This document shows positions 47,484 through 57,531 of a DNA stretch of 64,000 bases, piece by piece. This stretch comes from Bacteroidaceae bacterium (GTDB taxonomy: Bacteria > Bacteroidota > Bacteroidia > Bacteroidales > Bacteroidaceae). The notes beneath the pieces are model-generated. The model was not told the DNA's origin. It saw nothing but the letters and a program-made list of their open reading frames with translations, and did no database searches. Location: positions 18,101 to 82,100 of the forward strand of contig JAFYYH010000002.1 in NCBI GenBank assembly GCA_017557635.1, written 5' to 3'. The translations under genes and the position numbers were made by a program. Position 1 is the stretch's first letter; every line of letters starts with the position of its first letter.

Positions 47484-48830
47484 TTATAATGCTCTCACAC
47501 AAGCCTTGAACTGTTCGCCGCGGTCCTCATAACTCTTGAAGAGGTCAAAACTGGCGCAGCAGGGACTCAGCAGCACGATCTCACCGCTGTGAGCCATCTT
47601 GTATGCGGCATCCACGGCATCCTTCATTGACTGTACATCGGCCACGGGAAGTCCGAATCCGTCAAAGAAGTCGTGCAGTTTCTCGTTATGCAGACCCATG
47701 TAAACCAGACCGCAGCACTTTTCACGTACCAGGTCGGCTATCTCGTTGTAGTCATTACCCTTGTCCTTGCCGCCCAGAATCAGCACGCACTTTACCGGCA
47801 TGCTCTGCAGAGCGTACCAGCAGCTGTTCACGTTGGTGGCCTTGGAGTCATTGATAAAGTCTATTCCGTTAACCCTGGTCACGCGCTCCAGACGGTGCTC
47901 CACACCCTGGAATGTCTGCAGGGCCTTGCGTATGGTCTCGCTCTTGATACCGGCAATGTTGGCCGATATTCCCGCAGCCATCGAGTTATAGAGGTTATGC
48001 TTGCCTGTGAGTGACAGCGACTCCTGCTCCATGTTGAAAGCGTAAGGCTTTGTGAAGTAGAGAGTTCCGTCCTCGACATATGCAGCCAGATCCTCCTTCT
48101 TTGCCTCGGCAAAGGGATAGAGGGTAGCCTGCAGACCGTATTTCTTGAGTTCACGGGTGATGATGGGATCATCGCTCCAGTAAACGAACGCATCGTCCTT
48201 GGTCTGGTTGCGTATAACGCGCATCTTGGCGTCAACGTAGTTCTGCATCTCATGGTCATAACGGTCCAGATGGTCCGGGGTTATGTTCATGAGGATGGCT
48301 ATGTCGGCCTTGAAGTCATACATATTGTCCAGCTGGAAGCTGCTCAGTTCAATCACATAGTAGTCAAAGTTCTTCTCGGCCACCTGCCATGCCAGACTGC
48401 TGCCTATGTTTCCGGCCAGACCCACGTTCATGCCGGCCATCTTGAATATGTGGTATATGAGCGATGTGGTCGTGGTCTTGCCGTTGGATCCGGTAATGCA
48501 GATCATCTTGGCGTTGGTGTATCGGCCGGCAAACTCAATCTCCGATATGATGGGGGTACCCTGAGCCATGAGTTTCCGGATGATGGGAGCCTCCTTGGGG
48601 ATACCCGGGCTCTTTATCACCTCATCGGCAGCCAGGATACGCTCCTCGGTATGCTGTTTCTGTTCCCACTCGATACCGCGCAGGTCCAGTTCATTACGGT
48701 AATGCTCCTTAATCTCGGACAGGTCCGATACAAACACGTCAAAGCCCTTGGCCTTAGCCAGAATGGCTGCACCTGTTCCGCTCTCTCCTGCACCCAGAAT
48801 AACAATCTTCTTCTGTGACATAATTCTCAT
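47484..48830 (-). CDS. murD: UDP-N-acetylmuramoylalanine--D-glutamate ligase
   Basis: MurD (448 aa) adds D-Glu to UDP-MurNAc-L-Ala. N-terminal IVILGAGESGTGAAILAKAKG binds the uridine part, the P-loop is ICITGSNGKTTTTSLIYH, and INDSKATNVNSCWYAL with LILGGKDKGNDY mark the C-terminal domain. The first ATG (48830) overlaps the mraY stop (ATGA); the next ATG (48821) is an alternative. Confidence 0.95.
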   Translation of the reverse strand: MRIMSQKKIVILGAGESGTGAAILAKAKGFDVFVSDLSEIKEHYRNELDLRGIEWEQKQHTEERILAADEVIKSPGIPKEAPIIRKLMAQGTPIISEIEFAGRYTNAKMICITGSNGKTTTTSLIYHIFKMAGMNVGLAGNIGSSLAWQVAEKNFDYYVIELSSFQLDNMYDFKADIAILMNITPDHLDRYDHEMQNYVDAKMRVIRNQTKDDAFVYWSDDPIITRELKKYGLQATLYPFAEAKKEDLAAYVEDGTLYFTKPYAFNMEQESLSLTGKHNLYNSMAAGISANIAGIKSETIRKALQTFQGVEHRLERVTRVNGIDFINDSKATNVNSCWYALQSMPVKCVLILGGKDKGNDYNEIADLVREKCCGLVYMGLHNEKLHDFFDGFGLPVADVQSMKDAVDAAYKMAHSGEIVLLSPCCASFDLFKSYEDRGEQFKACVRAL

Positions 48831-50113
48831 CTGATTTTCAAGGTCAATATTGTTAGTGCTGCAAGACCTATGCTGATAATCCAGGTCCTGAGCGTTATCT
48901 TGGTCTCAAACTGTAACTTGCTGTCATTTCCGTGGAATTTGACGGTGCTGGTAGGATCGGCCTTGAGCACCTGCTCCATGCTGGTACGGTAATGATCATG
49001 TATGGGGGTACGTTTCCAGATACGCTGGTGAACACCCTTTCGCTTGCCCAGCTTGTAATAGAAACGCTGGCAGATGACCGACAGGCTCTCAACCAGGAAG
49101 ACGCCGCAAAGAATGGGAAGCAGCAATTCCTTGTGTATGCAGAGCGCAGCCACGGCAATGATGCCGCCTATGGTCAGGCTGCCCGTATCACCCATGAATA
49201 TCTGTGCCGGGTATGAGTTGAACCAGAGGAAACCTATCAGGGCACCAACAAAAGCGGCCAGATAGATTACCACCTCCTGACTTCCCGGAACATACATCAG
49301 GTCAAAGTGACTTGCAGTCACGACGTTACTGGATACGTAGGCCAGAATGCCCAGCGTAACTCCTATTATGGCCGAGTTGCCCGCAGCCATGCCGTCCATG
49401 CCGTCGTTCAGGTTAGAACCGTTCGATACTGCTGTCACGATAAAGAGAGTGAGCAGCACAAAGAACACCCAGCCGGCCTTGTACTTGGCACTCTCGCCCA
49501 GCCAGCCGAAAGCGTTGGCATAGTTCAGGTTGTGGTTCTTAAGGAACGGTATCGTAGTACGGGTTGACTTTACATCCGGAGTCTTGACAACTATCTCGGT
49601 GTTGTTTTCAATGCGTGTCTCAACCTTCTCGTTGATCACCACCTGCGGGCTGTAACGCAGTGTCAGGCCCACGATCAGGCCCAGTGCCAACTGTCCTGCC
49701 ACCTTGAGCCAGCCGTTCAGTCCGTCCTTGTTGCCCTTGAATGTCTTGATGTAGTCATCGGCAAAACCTATGACTCCAAGAATTATGGTGGTTATGAGCA
49801 TGAGCCACATGTAGACATTCTTCAGGTCACCTATCAGCAGACAGGGAATCAGAATGGCCACGATGATTATCACACCGCCCATGGTGGGAACACCCTTCTT
49901 GGCCACGCCGAACGGATCCAGCTTGACGTCACGCTGTGTCTCGGAGATGTTACGCTTCTTGAGCATGTCAATGAAATGACTGCCGAACCAGCATGACACC
50001 ACCAGTGAGGCAACGAGTGCGAATATGGCCCTGAAGGTCACATAACTGAACATTCCACCGCCCGGAATATCAACTCCGGCATTCTTCAAGTATTCAAACA
50101 GACTGTACAGCAT
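48827..50113 (-). CDS. mraY: Phospho-N-acetylmuramoyl-pentapeptide-transferase
   Basis: MraY (428 aa), a polytopic inner-membrane enzyme that makes lipid I. It shows KKGVPTMGGVIII, the catalytic-Asp loops GFADDYIK and GLNGW, SNGSNLNDGMDGMAAG and the C-terminal HQRIWKRTPIHDHY. The length exceeds E. coli MraY because of a Bacteroidetes insertion around residues 150-200. It overlaps murD by 4 bases and lies 13 after murE. Confidence 0.96.
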   Translation of the reverse strand: MLYSLFEYLKNAGVDIPGGGMFSYVTFRAIFALVASLVVSCWFGSHFIDMLKKRNISETQRDVKLDPFGVAKKGVPTMGGVIIIVAILIPCLLIGDLKNVYMWLMLITTIILGVIGFADDYIKTFKGNKDGLNGWLKVAGQLALGLIVGLTLRYSPQVVINEKVETRIENNTEIVVKTPDVKSTRTTIPFLKNHNLNYANAFGWLGESAKYKAGWVFFVLLTLFIVTAVSNGSNLNDGMDGMAAGNSAIIGVTLGILAYVSSNVVTASHFDLMYVPGSQEVVIYLAAFVGALIGFLWFNSYPAQIFMGDTGSLTIGGIIAVAALCIHKELLLPILCGVFLVESLSVICQRFYYKLGKRKGVHQRIWKRTPIHDHYRTSMEQVLKADPTSTVKFHGNDSKLQFETKITLRTWIISIGLAALTILTLKIR

Positions 50114-50126
50114 CTATACCTTATAT

Positions 50127-51575
50127 TTAAAAGCATTCACGAATTACTTCATGGTCGTCAAAATGGTGCTTGACTCCCTTGATCTCCTGATAATCCTCAT
50201 GACCCTTGCCGGCTACCAGGATGACATCGCCTGCCTGAGCAATCATACAGGCTGTACGTATGGCCTCGCGACGGTCAACGATTGATATCACCTTCTGCAT
50301 ATCCTCCTTTGTAAGGCCTGCCAGCATATCGTTGATTATATCCTGAGGCTCCTCAAAGCGGGGATTATCGGATGTGATTATAACCTTGTCACTGTATTTG
50401 ACACTCTCCTTGGCCATGAGCGGACGCTTGCCCTTGTCGCGGTTGCCGCCGGCACCCACAACGGTTATTATCTGACCCTTTCCGTCAAGCACATCCACGA
50501 TTGTGGTGAGCACGTTTGTCAGGGCATCGGGAGTATGGGCGTAATCCACTATTGCGGTGAATCCCTTGGGTGAACGTATTGCGTCGAAACGTCCGTTTAC
50601 CGGAACCAGGGTACTCATGACGGTGAGAACCTCCATCGGGTCACGTCCCAGATTGACTGCTGTTCCGTAAACCGCCAGCAGGTTGCTTGCGTTGAACTTT
50701 CCGATGAACTTGAGGAACACCTCACGTCCGTTGATCTCAAGCAGCATCCCGTCAAAGCCGGACTCCAGCAGACGGCCCTTGAAATCACTCATGCTGCGCA
50801 GTGAATATGTGGTAACCTTGGCCTTGGTGTTCTGTGCCATCACCAGACCGTTCCTGTCATCCAGGTTGGTAACCACGAAAGCGTCCTTGGGCAGGTCATC
50901 AAAGAATTTCTTCTTGGCCTTGAGATAGTTCTCAACGGTCTTATGATAATCCAGATGGTCACGTGTCAGGTTGGTGAATATACCGCCGGCATACTTCAGG
51001 CCGCCTATGCGCTTCTGTACGATGGCATGTGAACTGCACTCCATGAATACGTACTTGCAGCCCTCATCTGCCATACGTCCGAGCAGGCGGTTAAGCGTTA
51101 CTGCATCGGGTGTGGTATGATCGGCCGGGATAGGCTCACCGTCTATGTAGTTGCAGACTGTCGAGAGCAGACCTGCCTTGTATCCGAACTTACGGAACAT
51201 GTTGTAGAGCAATGTGGCAATGGTTGTCTTGCCGTTGGTGCCGGTCACGCCCACCAGTTTCACCTTCTCGGTGGGATTTCCGAAGAACCTTGTGGCTACC
51301 GTGCCCACTACATCCTCGCAGTCAGGCACCTGGATGTAAGTCACACCGCTGACAGTCTCATCGGGCAACACCTCACACAAAACCGATGTCGCACCAAGTT
51401 CGATTGCCTTGGGTATGAACTGATGGCCGTCAACTGTCGTACCGCGCATTGCCACGAAAAGGCATCCCTTATCAGCCTTGCGTGAATCCAGCTGGATGTC
51501 GGTAACCTCCACTCCGGTATCACCTACCGTCCTGAGTGTCTTAAGTCCTGAAATAAGTTCTCCAATTGTCACCAT
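50127..51575 (-). CDS. murE: UDP-N-acetylmuramoyl-tripeptide synthetase MurE
   Basis: MurE (482 aa) adds the third residue of the stem peptide. Motifs: [21 protein letters not shown]-loop [38 protein letters not shown] and the specificity region [17 protein letters not shown]. The Asp-Asn-Pro-Arg motif is the diaminopimelate-specific form. I chose ATG 51575; the longer frame starts at GTG 51584. The gap to ftsI is TGACATAT-type, the same junction as seen before sppA. Confidence 0.95.
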   Translation of the reverse strand: MVTIGELISGLKTLRTVGDTGVEVTDIQLDSRKADKGCLFVAMRGTTVDGHQFIPKAIELGATSVLCEVLPDETVSGVTYIQVPDCEDVVGTVATRFFGNPTEKVKLVGVTGTNGKTTIATLLYNMFRKFGYKAGLLSTVCNYIDGEPIPADHTTPDAVTLNRLLGRMADEGCKYVFMECSSHAIVQKRIGGLKYAGGIFTNLTRDHLDYHKTVENYLKAKKKFFDDLPKDAFVVTNLDDRNGLVMAQNTKAKVTTYSLRSMSDFKGRLLESGFDGMLLEINGREVFLKFIGKFNASNLLAVYGTAVNLGRDPMEVLTVMSTLVPVNGRFDAIRSPKGFTAIVDYAHTPDALTNVLTTIVDVLDGKGQIITVVGAGGNRDKGKRPLMAKESVKYSDKVIITSDNPRFEEPQDIINDMLAGLTKEDMQKVISIVDRREAIRTACMIAQAGDVILVAGKGHEDYQEIKGVKHHFDDHEVIRECF

Positions 51576-51580
51576 ATATG

Positions 51581-53767
51581 TCACATTGATAATGTTAACT
51601 GTATCCTGTCTCCTTTCTTGAAGCGGGTGTTGCGTGCAGGAACCTGTCTGGTAACCTTACCCACTCCCTCGATGCTTACTCTCATTCCCATGCGTTCCAG
51701 GAGGTAAAGGGCGTCCGATGCTCCCATCCCGCGTACATCGGGCACTACATCGGCCGCATACTCCACGTAGTTCATCACGTAACGGCCGGAGTCGGAACTG
51801 ACTGAACCCCAAACGCTGTCAGCCACCATACGGTCGGCGCGACGCATCAGGTTCTTCTTGCCCAGTCCCTTGAGTACGGTGCTGGCCTTGGCCAGATCGC
51901 CCGGCATTACCTTGGGTATGAACTGACGTACCGAGTCATAAGCCTCATGAACGTCCCTCAGGTTGCGGCTTGCCATAACCTTCTCGGATATCTCATGGAA
52001 TGCGGGGGCTGCCCATGTGGCACCGCCTGCGGCACCGCCGTCAGTACGTACCGATACTATGCATGAGTACTGAGGATCATCGGCCGGGAAATAACCGCAG
52101 AACGATACCATGTATCTGCGCGGTCCGTCACGGTAGCCGGCCGAGCCCTGTGAGAGCTGTGCCGTTCCGGTCTTTCCAGCGACCGTAAAGTATTTTGAAC
52201 CGGCATTCTTTCCGGTACCTTCAACCACCACAAGTTCCAGCATGCTCTTGATCTTGGCCAGTGTCTCATCCTTGCACATGTGACGTACCACAACCTCGAC
52301 CGGGAACTCCTGAACCGTCTCATCCTCGCGTGTAACCTTGGTCACCAGACGCGGAGCCACCATACAGCCGCCGTTGGCAATGCCGTTGTAGAAGGCCAGC
52401 GTATTGATAACCGGCAACTGGGTGTTGTAACCTATCGACATCCACGGCAGACGGGTTGCATCCCAATAGCCGCCACTTCTGATCACAGGAGCCGCCGTTC
52501 CGGTCAACTGAAGTCCGAAATGGGTATTTATTCCTGTGCGGTATACACCGGCCACAAACTCATCCGGATTATCCTTATATGCGGCATGAATCAGTTTGGA
52601 TGTGCCGATGTTACTTGAGTTGGCAATGATATGCGGTACGTCCAGCCATCCGTATTCATGAGAATCGGTCATACGGGAACCTCCGAATCCCGTGTAGAGT
52701 CCTTTCTCACAGTAAACGCTGTCTGTCAGGGATATCTTACCGGCATCAAGCGCCACCATCATGGAGACGGGCTTGAATGTCGAACCCGGTTCGTATATCT
52801 CCCTTACGGCATTGTTCTGAATCTCATCGAACTGACCGGGTGCTGTCTTGGTAAGACTGGCCATGGCCTTGATGTCACCCGTCTTTACCTCCATCAGCAC
52901 CACGATACCCGAAGCTGCATTGTGGGTGTCCATCACCTTGCGCAGGGCGACCTCGGCTATATCCTGCATATCCACATTAAGGGTGGTATGTACGTCGCAG
53001 CCGTCAATCTGAGGAACATCGGCCACCATTCGGGTCACGTTCTGGACCTTCTCCTGATGTCCGCGTCCGGGAACGCCGCGCAGCAGCGAGTCAAACGAGA
53101 GTTCCAGTCCGTTTCGGGCGGAGTCCTTGGCCTCATACATGCTTCCTATGGTACGGGCAGCCAGTGCGCCGAAAGGTTTCTGGCGTGAAATCTTGGACTC
53201 GGAGCTGTAGAACCACATCTCATACTTGGGCTTGAGCCATACGGTCTTTACAAGTGACTTGTACTGGTTGTATGATATGGGGTAAGAGTTTCTTGAACCT
53301 CCGGGAAGCAGCATCCAGGAGTGTGACTTGGATTCATAGCCCTTCTGGTAATGGTCGGCGAAATCCTGAACCGAGTACTGTGGGAATATCTCATGCATCT
53401 GACGCGCAAACTCTGCCAGATGTCTGGTGTAGAGAGTATCCTTACGCATCTGGTCCTTCTTGGCACGGGCCTCGTCCTTCTCGGCAGTCTTGAAATCCAG
53501 GAATATCCTGTACTGCTTCATACTGCTTGCCAGCAGCAGGCCGTCGTCACTGAGTATGTTTCCGCGTTTGGGTTCGATCACCCTGTTGACCGGAGTCATG
53601 TTACGCTCCACGTCATTCCAGTACTGCCTCTCGCCGAACATCACGAACGCCATCTTGGCAATGATGAGAACGCCCCACACGAGCATAAGCAGGAACAGAG
53701 AGAGGTATTTGCGGGATACCCTCTTCTTCTCCTGTTTGCGCGGGTCGTTATCGTTCATCATACTCAT
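51581..53767 (-). CDS. ftsI: Septal transpeptidase (penicillin-binding protein, FtsI) with PASTA domain
   Basis: A 728-aa bitopic class B PBP. The N-terminal membrane segment is around residues 21-45. A dimerisation domain is followed by the transpeptidase with EPGSTFKP (nucleophile Ser329), ANSSNIG (SxN) and VAGKTGTAQ (KTG). The last ~65 residues form a PASTA domain ([26 protein letters not shown]). Its start overlaps the ftsL stop by 4 bases. It is the beta-lactam-sensitive partner of FtsW. Confidence 0.95.
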   Translation of the reverse strand: MSMMNDNDPRKQEKKRVSRKYLSLFLLMLVWGVLIIAKMAFVMFGERQYWNDVERNMTPVNRVIEPKRGNILSDDGLLLASSMKQYRIFLDFKTAEKDEARAKKDQMRKDTLYTRHLAEFARQMHEIFPQYSVQDFADHYQKGYESKSHSWMLLPGGSRNSYPISYNQYKSLVKTVWLKPKYEMWFYSSESKISRQKPFGALAARTIGSMYEAKDSARNGLELSFDSLLRGVPGRGHQEKVQNVTRMVADVPQIDGCDVHTTLNVDMQDIAEVALRKVMDTHNAASGIVVLMEVKTGDIKAMASLTKTAPGQFDEIQNNAVREIYEPGSTFKPVSMMVALDAGKISLTDSVYCEKGLYTGFGGSRMTDSHEYGWLDVPHIIANSSNIGTSKLIHAAYKDNPDEFVAGVYRTGINTHFGLQLTGTAAPVIRSGGYWDATRLPWMSIGYNTQLPVINTLAFYNGIANGGCMVAPRLVTKVTREDETVQEFPVEVVVRHMCKDETLAKIKSMLELVVVEGTGKNAGSKYFTVAGKTGTAQLSQGSAGYRDGPRRYMVSFCGYFPADDPQYSCIVSVRTDGGAAGGATWAAPAFHEISEKVMASRNLRDVHEAYDSVRQFIPKVMPGDLAKASTVLKGLGKKNLMRRADRMVADSVWGSVSSDSGRYVMNYVEYAADVVPDVRGMGASDALYLLERMGMRVSIEGVGKVTRQVPARNTRFKKGDRIQLTLSM

Positions 53768-54084
53768 TTGGGCAGTTTGTATGGCGGTTCTGTCGTCGGT
53801 TTAAGGCCGGAGCCGTTTCGGGTAGCCACTTTCTCCACGTATGAGGGTTTGCTCTTGGCCGATACGTCACTCGTGGTATTCAGTGTCTGATACTGCATGT
53901 CCACAAGTTCACGTCTGAGTCTCTCGGCATAAGCCTGGTCACGCTGGTATGCATAACGGTTGCCGATGTAGAAGATCACACATGCCAGAATCTCCAGCAG
54001 CAGCCAGAAATTGCGCTGGATAAGATCGGGCATGGACTGCATCAGTCCCTTGCGCTTTGCGGTGTTCTGCTTAGCCTCTTCCAT
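53764..54084 (-). CDS. ftsL: FtsL-like small divisome protein
   Basis: A 106-aa bitopic protein with a basic cytoplasmic N-terminus, one membrane segment (FWLLLEILACVIFYIGNRY) and a periplasmic coiled-coil (AYAERLRRELVDMQYQTL), then a Pro/Lys tail. Length, topology and location between rsmH and ftsI match Bacteroidetes FtsL. Sequence is poorly conserved, so the name rests mainly on context. Confidence 0.85.
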   Translation of the reverse strand: MEEAKQNTAKRKGLMQSMPDLIQRNFWLLLEILACVIFYIGNRYAYQRDQAYAERLRRELVDMQYQTLNTTSDVSAKSKPSYVEKVATRNGSGLKPTTEPPYKLPK

Positions 54085-54085
54085 A

Positions 54086-54994
54086 TCAGATCTTCTCGGC
54101 TATCCTGAGTTTGGCACTGCGGGAACGCGGGTTTGCAGCCTGCTCGGCGGCATCGGGAATAACCGGTTTTCCGATAGCCTTGAACGGCACCTCGCGGTTT
54201 CCGTAGAAATCAGTCTTTATCTCACCCTCTATGTTTCCGCTCTTCATCAGGTTCTTGACCATGCGGTCCTCGATGGAGTGATAGGTTATCACCACCAGAC
54301 GTCCGCCCTTGTCAAGCAGTCCCACTGCACCGGTCAGCATCTCACGCAGGGCATCCACCTCATGGTTCACCTCCATGCGCAGTGCCTGGAACAGTTTTGC
54401 GGTATCTTTCTTTTCACGTTCACGTCCGATGACCGGGCGTACGGCATCCAGCAGCTGGGTCACAGTCTCCAGACGGCAGTTCTTACGGGCGCGGCCGATG
54501 GCAGCGGCCACCTGACGTCCGTTCTGAAGTTCGCCGTAGAGCCAGAACAACTGTGCCAGCTTCTCCTCCGGGTAGTCATTGAGTACGTCCGATGCCTTCA
54601 TCCCCTCCTTCTGGTTCATGCGCATGTCGATGGGACCCTCAAAACGGAATGAAAATCCGCGGGTGCTGTCATCGAAATGATGCCATGACACACCCAGGTC
54701 GGCAAGAATGCCGGTAACCTTTTCATGGCCGTACCAGCGCATGAAATTGGGCATATAACGGAAATTGGAATAGACGAATGTGAATCGGTCGTCCCTGATG
54801 ATGTTGTTCATGGTATCGGCATCCTGGTCGAAACCGTACAGATGACCTTTGCTGCTGAGTCTGGACACTATCTCGCGCGAGTGGCCGCCACCGCCGAAGG
54901 TGGCATCCACATAGACCCCGTCAGGGTCCACCACAAGTCCTTCTACACTCTGTTTGAGAAGAACCGGCACATGATATGTCCCACTTGTGTCCAC
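54086..54994 (-). CDS. rsmH: 16S rRNA (cytosine(1402)-N4)-methyltransferase
   Basis: RsmH/MraW (302 aa) methylates C1402 in 16S rRNA. The start HVPVLLKQSVEGLVVDPDGVYVDATFGGGGHS holds the SAM-binding GGGGHS. ADLGVSWHHFDDSTRGFSF and VVITYHSIEDRMVK are conserved. It lies between mraZ (25 bases) and ftsL (1 base), the invariant dcw order. Confidence 0.95.
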   Translation of the reverse strand: MDTSGTYHVPVLLKQSVEGLVVDPDGVYVDATFGGGGHSREIVSRLSSKGHLYGFDQDADTMNNIIRDDRFTFVYSNFRYMPNFMRWYGHEKVTGILADLGVSWHHFDDSTRGFSFRFEGPIDMRMNQKEGMKASDVLNDYPEEKLAQLFWLYGELQNGRQVAAAIGRARKNCRLETVTQLLDAVRPVIGREREKKDTAKLFQALRMEVNHEVDALREMLTGAVGLLDKGGRLVVITYHSIEDRMVKNLMKSGNIEGEIKTDFYGNREVPFKAIGKPVIPDAAEQAANPRSRSAKLRIAEKI

Positions 54995-55019
54995 TTACCT
55001 GTTATGTGTGTAGTATGTA

Positions 55020-55475
55020 TCACTCAGTCATGAATTTTTTCAGGTTATCAGCAAAATCACTGTCCGACATGAACGGCTGCTGACTGTCAGTTGCCGCAAT
55101 GTCCGGAGCCCAGATCTCTATGGTCTGCTCCATTCCCACAAACAGCGCATCCTGCTTGATGCCGACCTTGTCGAGCAAGGCCTGCGGCAGCAGCATACGT
55201 CCGTTGCTGTCCAGCTGCACTTCCTGAGCCTCAGACACAAGTTTGCGGTATACCATCTGCTGGTTTCCGTCAAAACGGTTCAGCTTGGCACGCACCTTTG
55301 CAATCTCCTCCTGCCACTGTGCTGCAGGATAAACCACAAGACAGTTCTCAAAGTAGTCCTTGCGGACCACAAGAGTCTGGCTGTCGGACTGCTGCAGGAT
55401 GCGGCGGAATCCGGCGGGCATGAACGCTCTGTTCTTGGCGTCCAGACGTACTGGGAACTGGCCTATGAAGCTCAT
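55020..55475 (-). CDS. mraZ: Transcriptional regulator MraZ
   Basis: A 151-aa MraZ with two SpoVT/AbrB-like repeats: FPVRLDAKNRAFMPAGFRRIL and VQLDSNGRMLLPQALLDKVGI. It represses its own dcw operon by binding GTGGG repeats. I chose ATG 55475; the longer frame to 55526 runs across the -7 box and into the operator. The usual length of the family is about 150 aa. Confidence 0.94.
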   Translation of the reverse strand: MSFIGQFPVRLDAKNRAFMPAGFRRILQQSDSQTLVVRKDYFENCLVVYPAAQWQEEIAKVRAKLNRFDGNQQMVYRKLVSEAQEVQLDSNGRMLLPQALLDKVGIKQDALFVGMEQTIEIWAPDIAATDSQQPFMSDSDFADNLKKFMTE

Positions 55476-55502
55476 TCTTTGCTGATAATCGATATTCGGT
55501 TT

Positions 55503-55546
55503 CAAAGTTAAAGAAATTTCACCCACTTTAACCCACTTTCCCCCAC
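55503..55546 (-). promoter_or_regulatory. dcw promoter -7 box and MraZ operator
   Basis: On the minus strand three GTGGG units with exactly 10-base spacing (GTGGGGGAAA, GTGGGTTAAA, GTGGGTGAAA; 55517-55546) lie directly upstream of TAACTTTG (55503-55510), a TAnnTTTG -7 box. The repeats cover where the -33 contacts would be, which fits MraZ autorepression. The 5' leader to ATG 55475 is about 25 bases. Confidence 0.8.
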
Positions 55547-55609
55547 TTTTTATTTAAAAAAGTTTTCCACCTCCTGTTGATAACTCTAACTGCTGCTAAT
55601 CAAAAAGTT

Positions 55610-55641
55610 GGCCTGAACCAGTTAAAGTACCGGTTCAGGCC
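55610..55641 (-). terminator. Terminator of the SulP transporter gene
   Basis: GGCCTGAACC (55610-55619) and GGTTCAGGCC (55632-55641), then AACTTTTTG on the minus strand. It lies 28 bases after the transporter stop and separates it from the dcw promoter. Confidence 0.85.
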
Positions 55642-55669
55642 AGCTATATAACCTGTTGATAACTACGAA

Positions 55670-57346
55670 TTACTCTGCCAGAATCTCCTCGGCGCGTTTA
55701 AGTGCGATATTGATGTGACTGCAGATATTCTCCTTACCTACAACATCATCCATTCCGGCATCCTCAATCACCTTCATAACCTTGGGATTTACACCCGACA
55801 GAACCACCTTCACGCCCATCTGAGAGCACATACGGCACATGTTCTGGAGGTTGTGAACGCCGGTTGAATCAATGAAGGGAACCTTACGCATACGGATAAT
55901 GCGCACCTTCGCGCGGCCGCCCATGTCACCCATCATCTCCTCGAACTTGTTACCTATGCCGAAGAAGTAGGGACCGTTGATCTCATACACCTTGACACCC
56001 TCAGGGATAGTCAGGTGATCCAGGTTACCCTGGACGTCCGAGTCGGCGTTGGGATCGATCTCATCGCTCAGCACTGATACGTTGGTGGTCTCGGCCATAC
56101 GCTTCATGCAGAGCAGGCAGGCAATCAGCACGCCAACCTCGATTGCTACGGTGAGGTCGAAAATCACTGTCAGGAAGAATGTTACCAGAAGTACGACGAT
56201 ATCGGACTTGGGGTTCTTGAGGATGGCCTTGAAACTGCGCCATTCACTCATGTTGTATGATACGACTACCAGAATTCCTGCCAGGCAAGCCATGGGGATG
56301 AACTTAACCAGCGGCATGAGGAACAGGTAGATGAGAGCCAATACAATGGCGTGCGCAATACCTGCCACCGGAGTGCGCCCGCCGTTGTTGATGTTGGTCA
56401 TGGTTCGTGCTATTGCGCCTGTGGCAGGTATACCGCCTATAAGAGGTGATACCATGTTGGCAATACCCTGTGCCACAAGTTCCTGATTACTGTCGTGACG
56501 GTCACCTATCACACCGTCGGCTACCGCTGCTGAAAGCAGTGACTCGATAGCACCCAGCATTGCGATCACCATAGCCGGCTGTGCAAGACGGCGGATGCTG
56601 TCCCAGTTGATTTTGGGAACCTCGGCCTGAGGCAGTGCAGTGCTTATCGAGAAACGGTCACCGATGGTCTCAATACCCTCCACGCCTACGCCGCGCAGGA
56701 TGAGGCAGACAACCGTCATAATGATGATTGCCACGAGAGAACCGGGAATTTTACGACTGATCTTGGGAGTGAAAACAATGATCAGTATGCTGCCCACGCC
56801 TATAAGAAGAGACCACCAGCTTACTGTATCAAAGTTCTGGAAATATACCACCCACTTGTCAAGGAAGCCTGCCGGAACGCTCTCAATCTGGAGTCCGAAG
56901 AGATCCTTGATCTGGGTTGCGAATATTGTCAGGGCGATACCGCTTGTAAAGCCCACGACAATAGGATAAGGAATATACTTGATTATGGTTCCCAGGTGCA
57001 GGACACCCATAAGTATAAGGAACGCGCCCGCCATGAAGGTCGCAATGCAGAGACCGTTCATGCCGTAGTCCTGTATGATGCCGTACACAATTACAATAAA
57101 CGCTCCGGTAGGACCGCCTATCTGAACCTTGCTACCGCCAAAGAACGAGATGATGAAACCTGCTACGATAGCAGTCAGAATACCGGCCTCAGGGGTTGCT
57201 CCCGATGCGATACCAAACGCGATGGCAAGCGGCAGAGCCACTATGCCTACAATTACACCTGCAAGCAGGTCCTGAACAAGAGTCTGTTTGTCGTAACCGT
57301 TCTTGAGAGTTGAGAACAGTTTAGGTTGGAAACCTTTGAGATTCAT
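55670..57346 (-). CDS. SulP family anion transporter with STAS domain
   Basis: A 558-aa SLC26/SulP protein. The N-terminal ~440 residues hold the transport core (DLLAGVIVGIVALPLAIAFGIASGATPEAGILTAIVAG; TGAIARTMTNINNGGRTPVAGI). The C-terminal ~110 residues are a STAS domain (VYEINGPYFFGIGNKF...VPFIDSTGVHNL). The substrate may be sulfate, bicarbonate or another anion. It is a single-gene unit with its own terminator upstream of mraZ. Confidence 0.92.
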   Translation of the reverse strand: MNLKGFQPKLFSTLKNGYDKQTLVQDLLAGVIVGIVALPLAIAFGIASGATPEAGILTAIVAGFIISFFGGSKVQIGGPTGAFIVIVYGIIQDYGMNGLCIATFMAGAFLILMGVLHLGTIIKYIPYPIVVGFTSGIALTIFATQIKDLFGLQIESVPAGFLDKWVVYFQNFDTVSWWSLLIGVGSILIIVFTPKISRKIPGSLVAIIIMTVVCLILRGVGVEGIETIGDRFSISTALPQAEVPKINWDSIRRLAQPAMVIAMLGAIESLLSAAVADGVIGDRHDSNQELVAQGIANMVSPLIGGIPATGAIARTMTNINNGGRTPVAGIAHAIVLALIYLFLMPLVKFIPMACLAGILVVVSYNMSEWRSFKAILKNPKSDIVVLLVTFFLTVIFDLTVAIEVGVLIACLLCMKRMAETTNVSVLSDEIDPNADSDVQGNLDHLTIPEGVKVYEINGPYFFGIGNKFEEMMGDMGGRAKVRIIRMRKVPFIDSTGVHNLQNMCRMCSQMGVKVVLSGVNPKVMKVIEDAGMDDVVGKENICSHINIALKRAEEILAE

Positions 57347-57509
57347 AAAGTTAACGTCGTTTTTGCCGGCCCTTTACCGACACAGTTTTAGTTACTTTTC
57401 AATTTTCGGCCGCGAAATTACACATTTCCCAGCCTCATTGTAACGCCGTCAACTTTTTGAATCACATATTATTACCTCAATTATACATTTTTAACCCCTT
57501 TTGCAATCC

Positions 57510-57530
57510 AGGGGTTCCAAAATGACCCCT
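57510..57530 (-). terminator. Possible terminator hairpin after the fasciclin-domain gene
   Basis: AGGGGT and ACCCCT with a 9-base loop, just past the gene's stop. It lacks a clean T-run on the minus strand and overlaps an alternative AACCCC/GGGGTT hairpin (57493-57516), so function is uncertain. The rest of 57347-57531 is AT-rich and holds no gene. Confidence 0.4.
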
Positions 57531-57531
57531 G

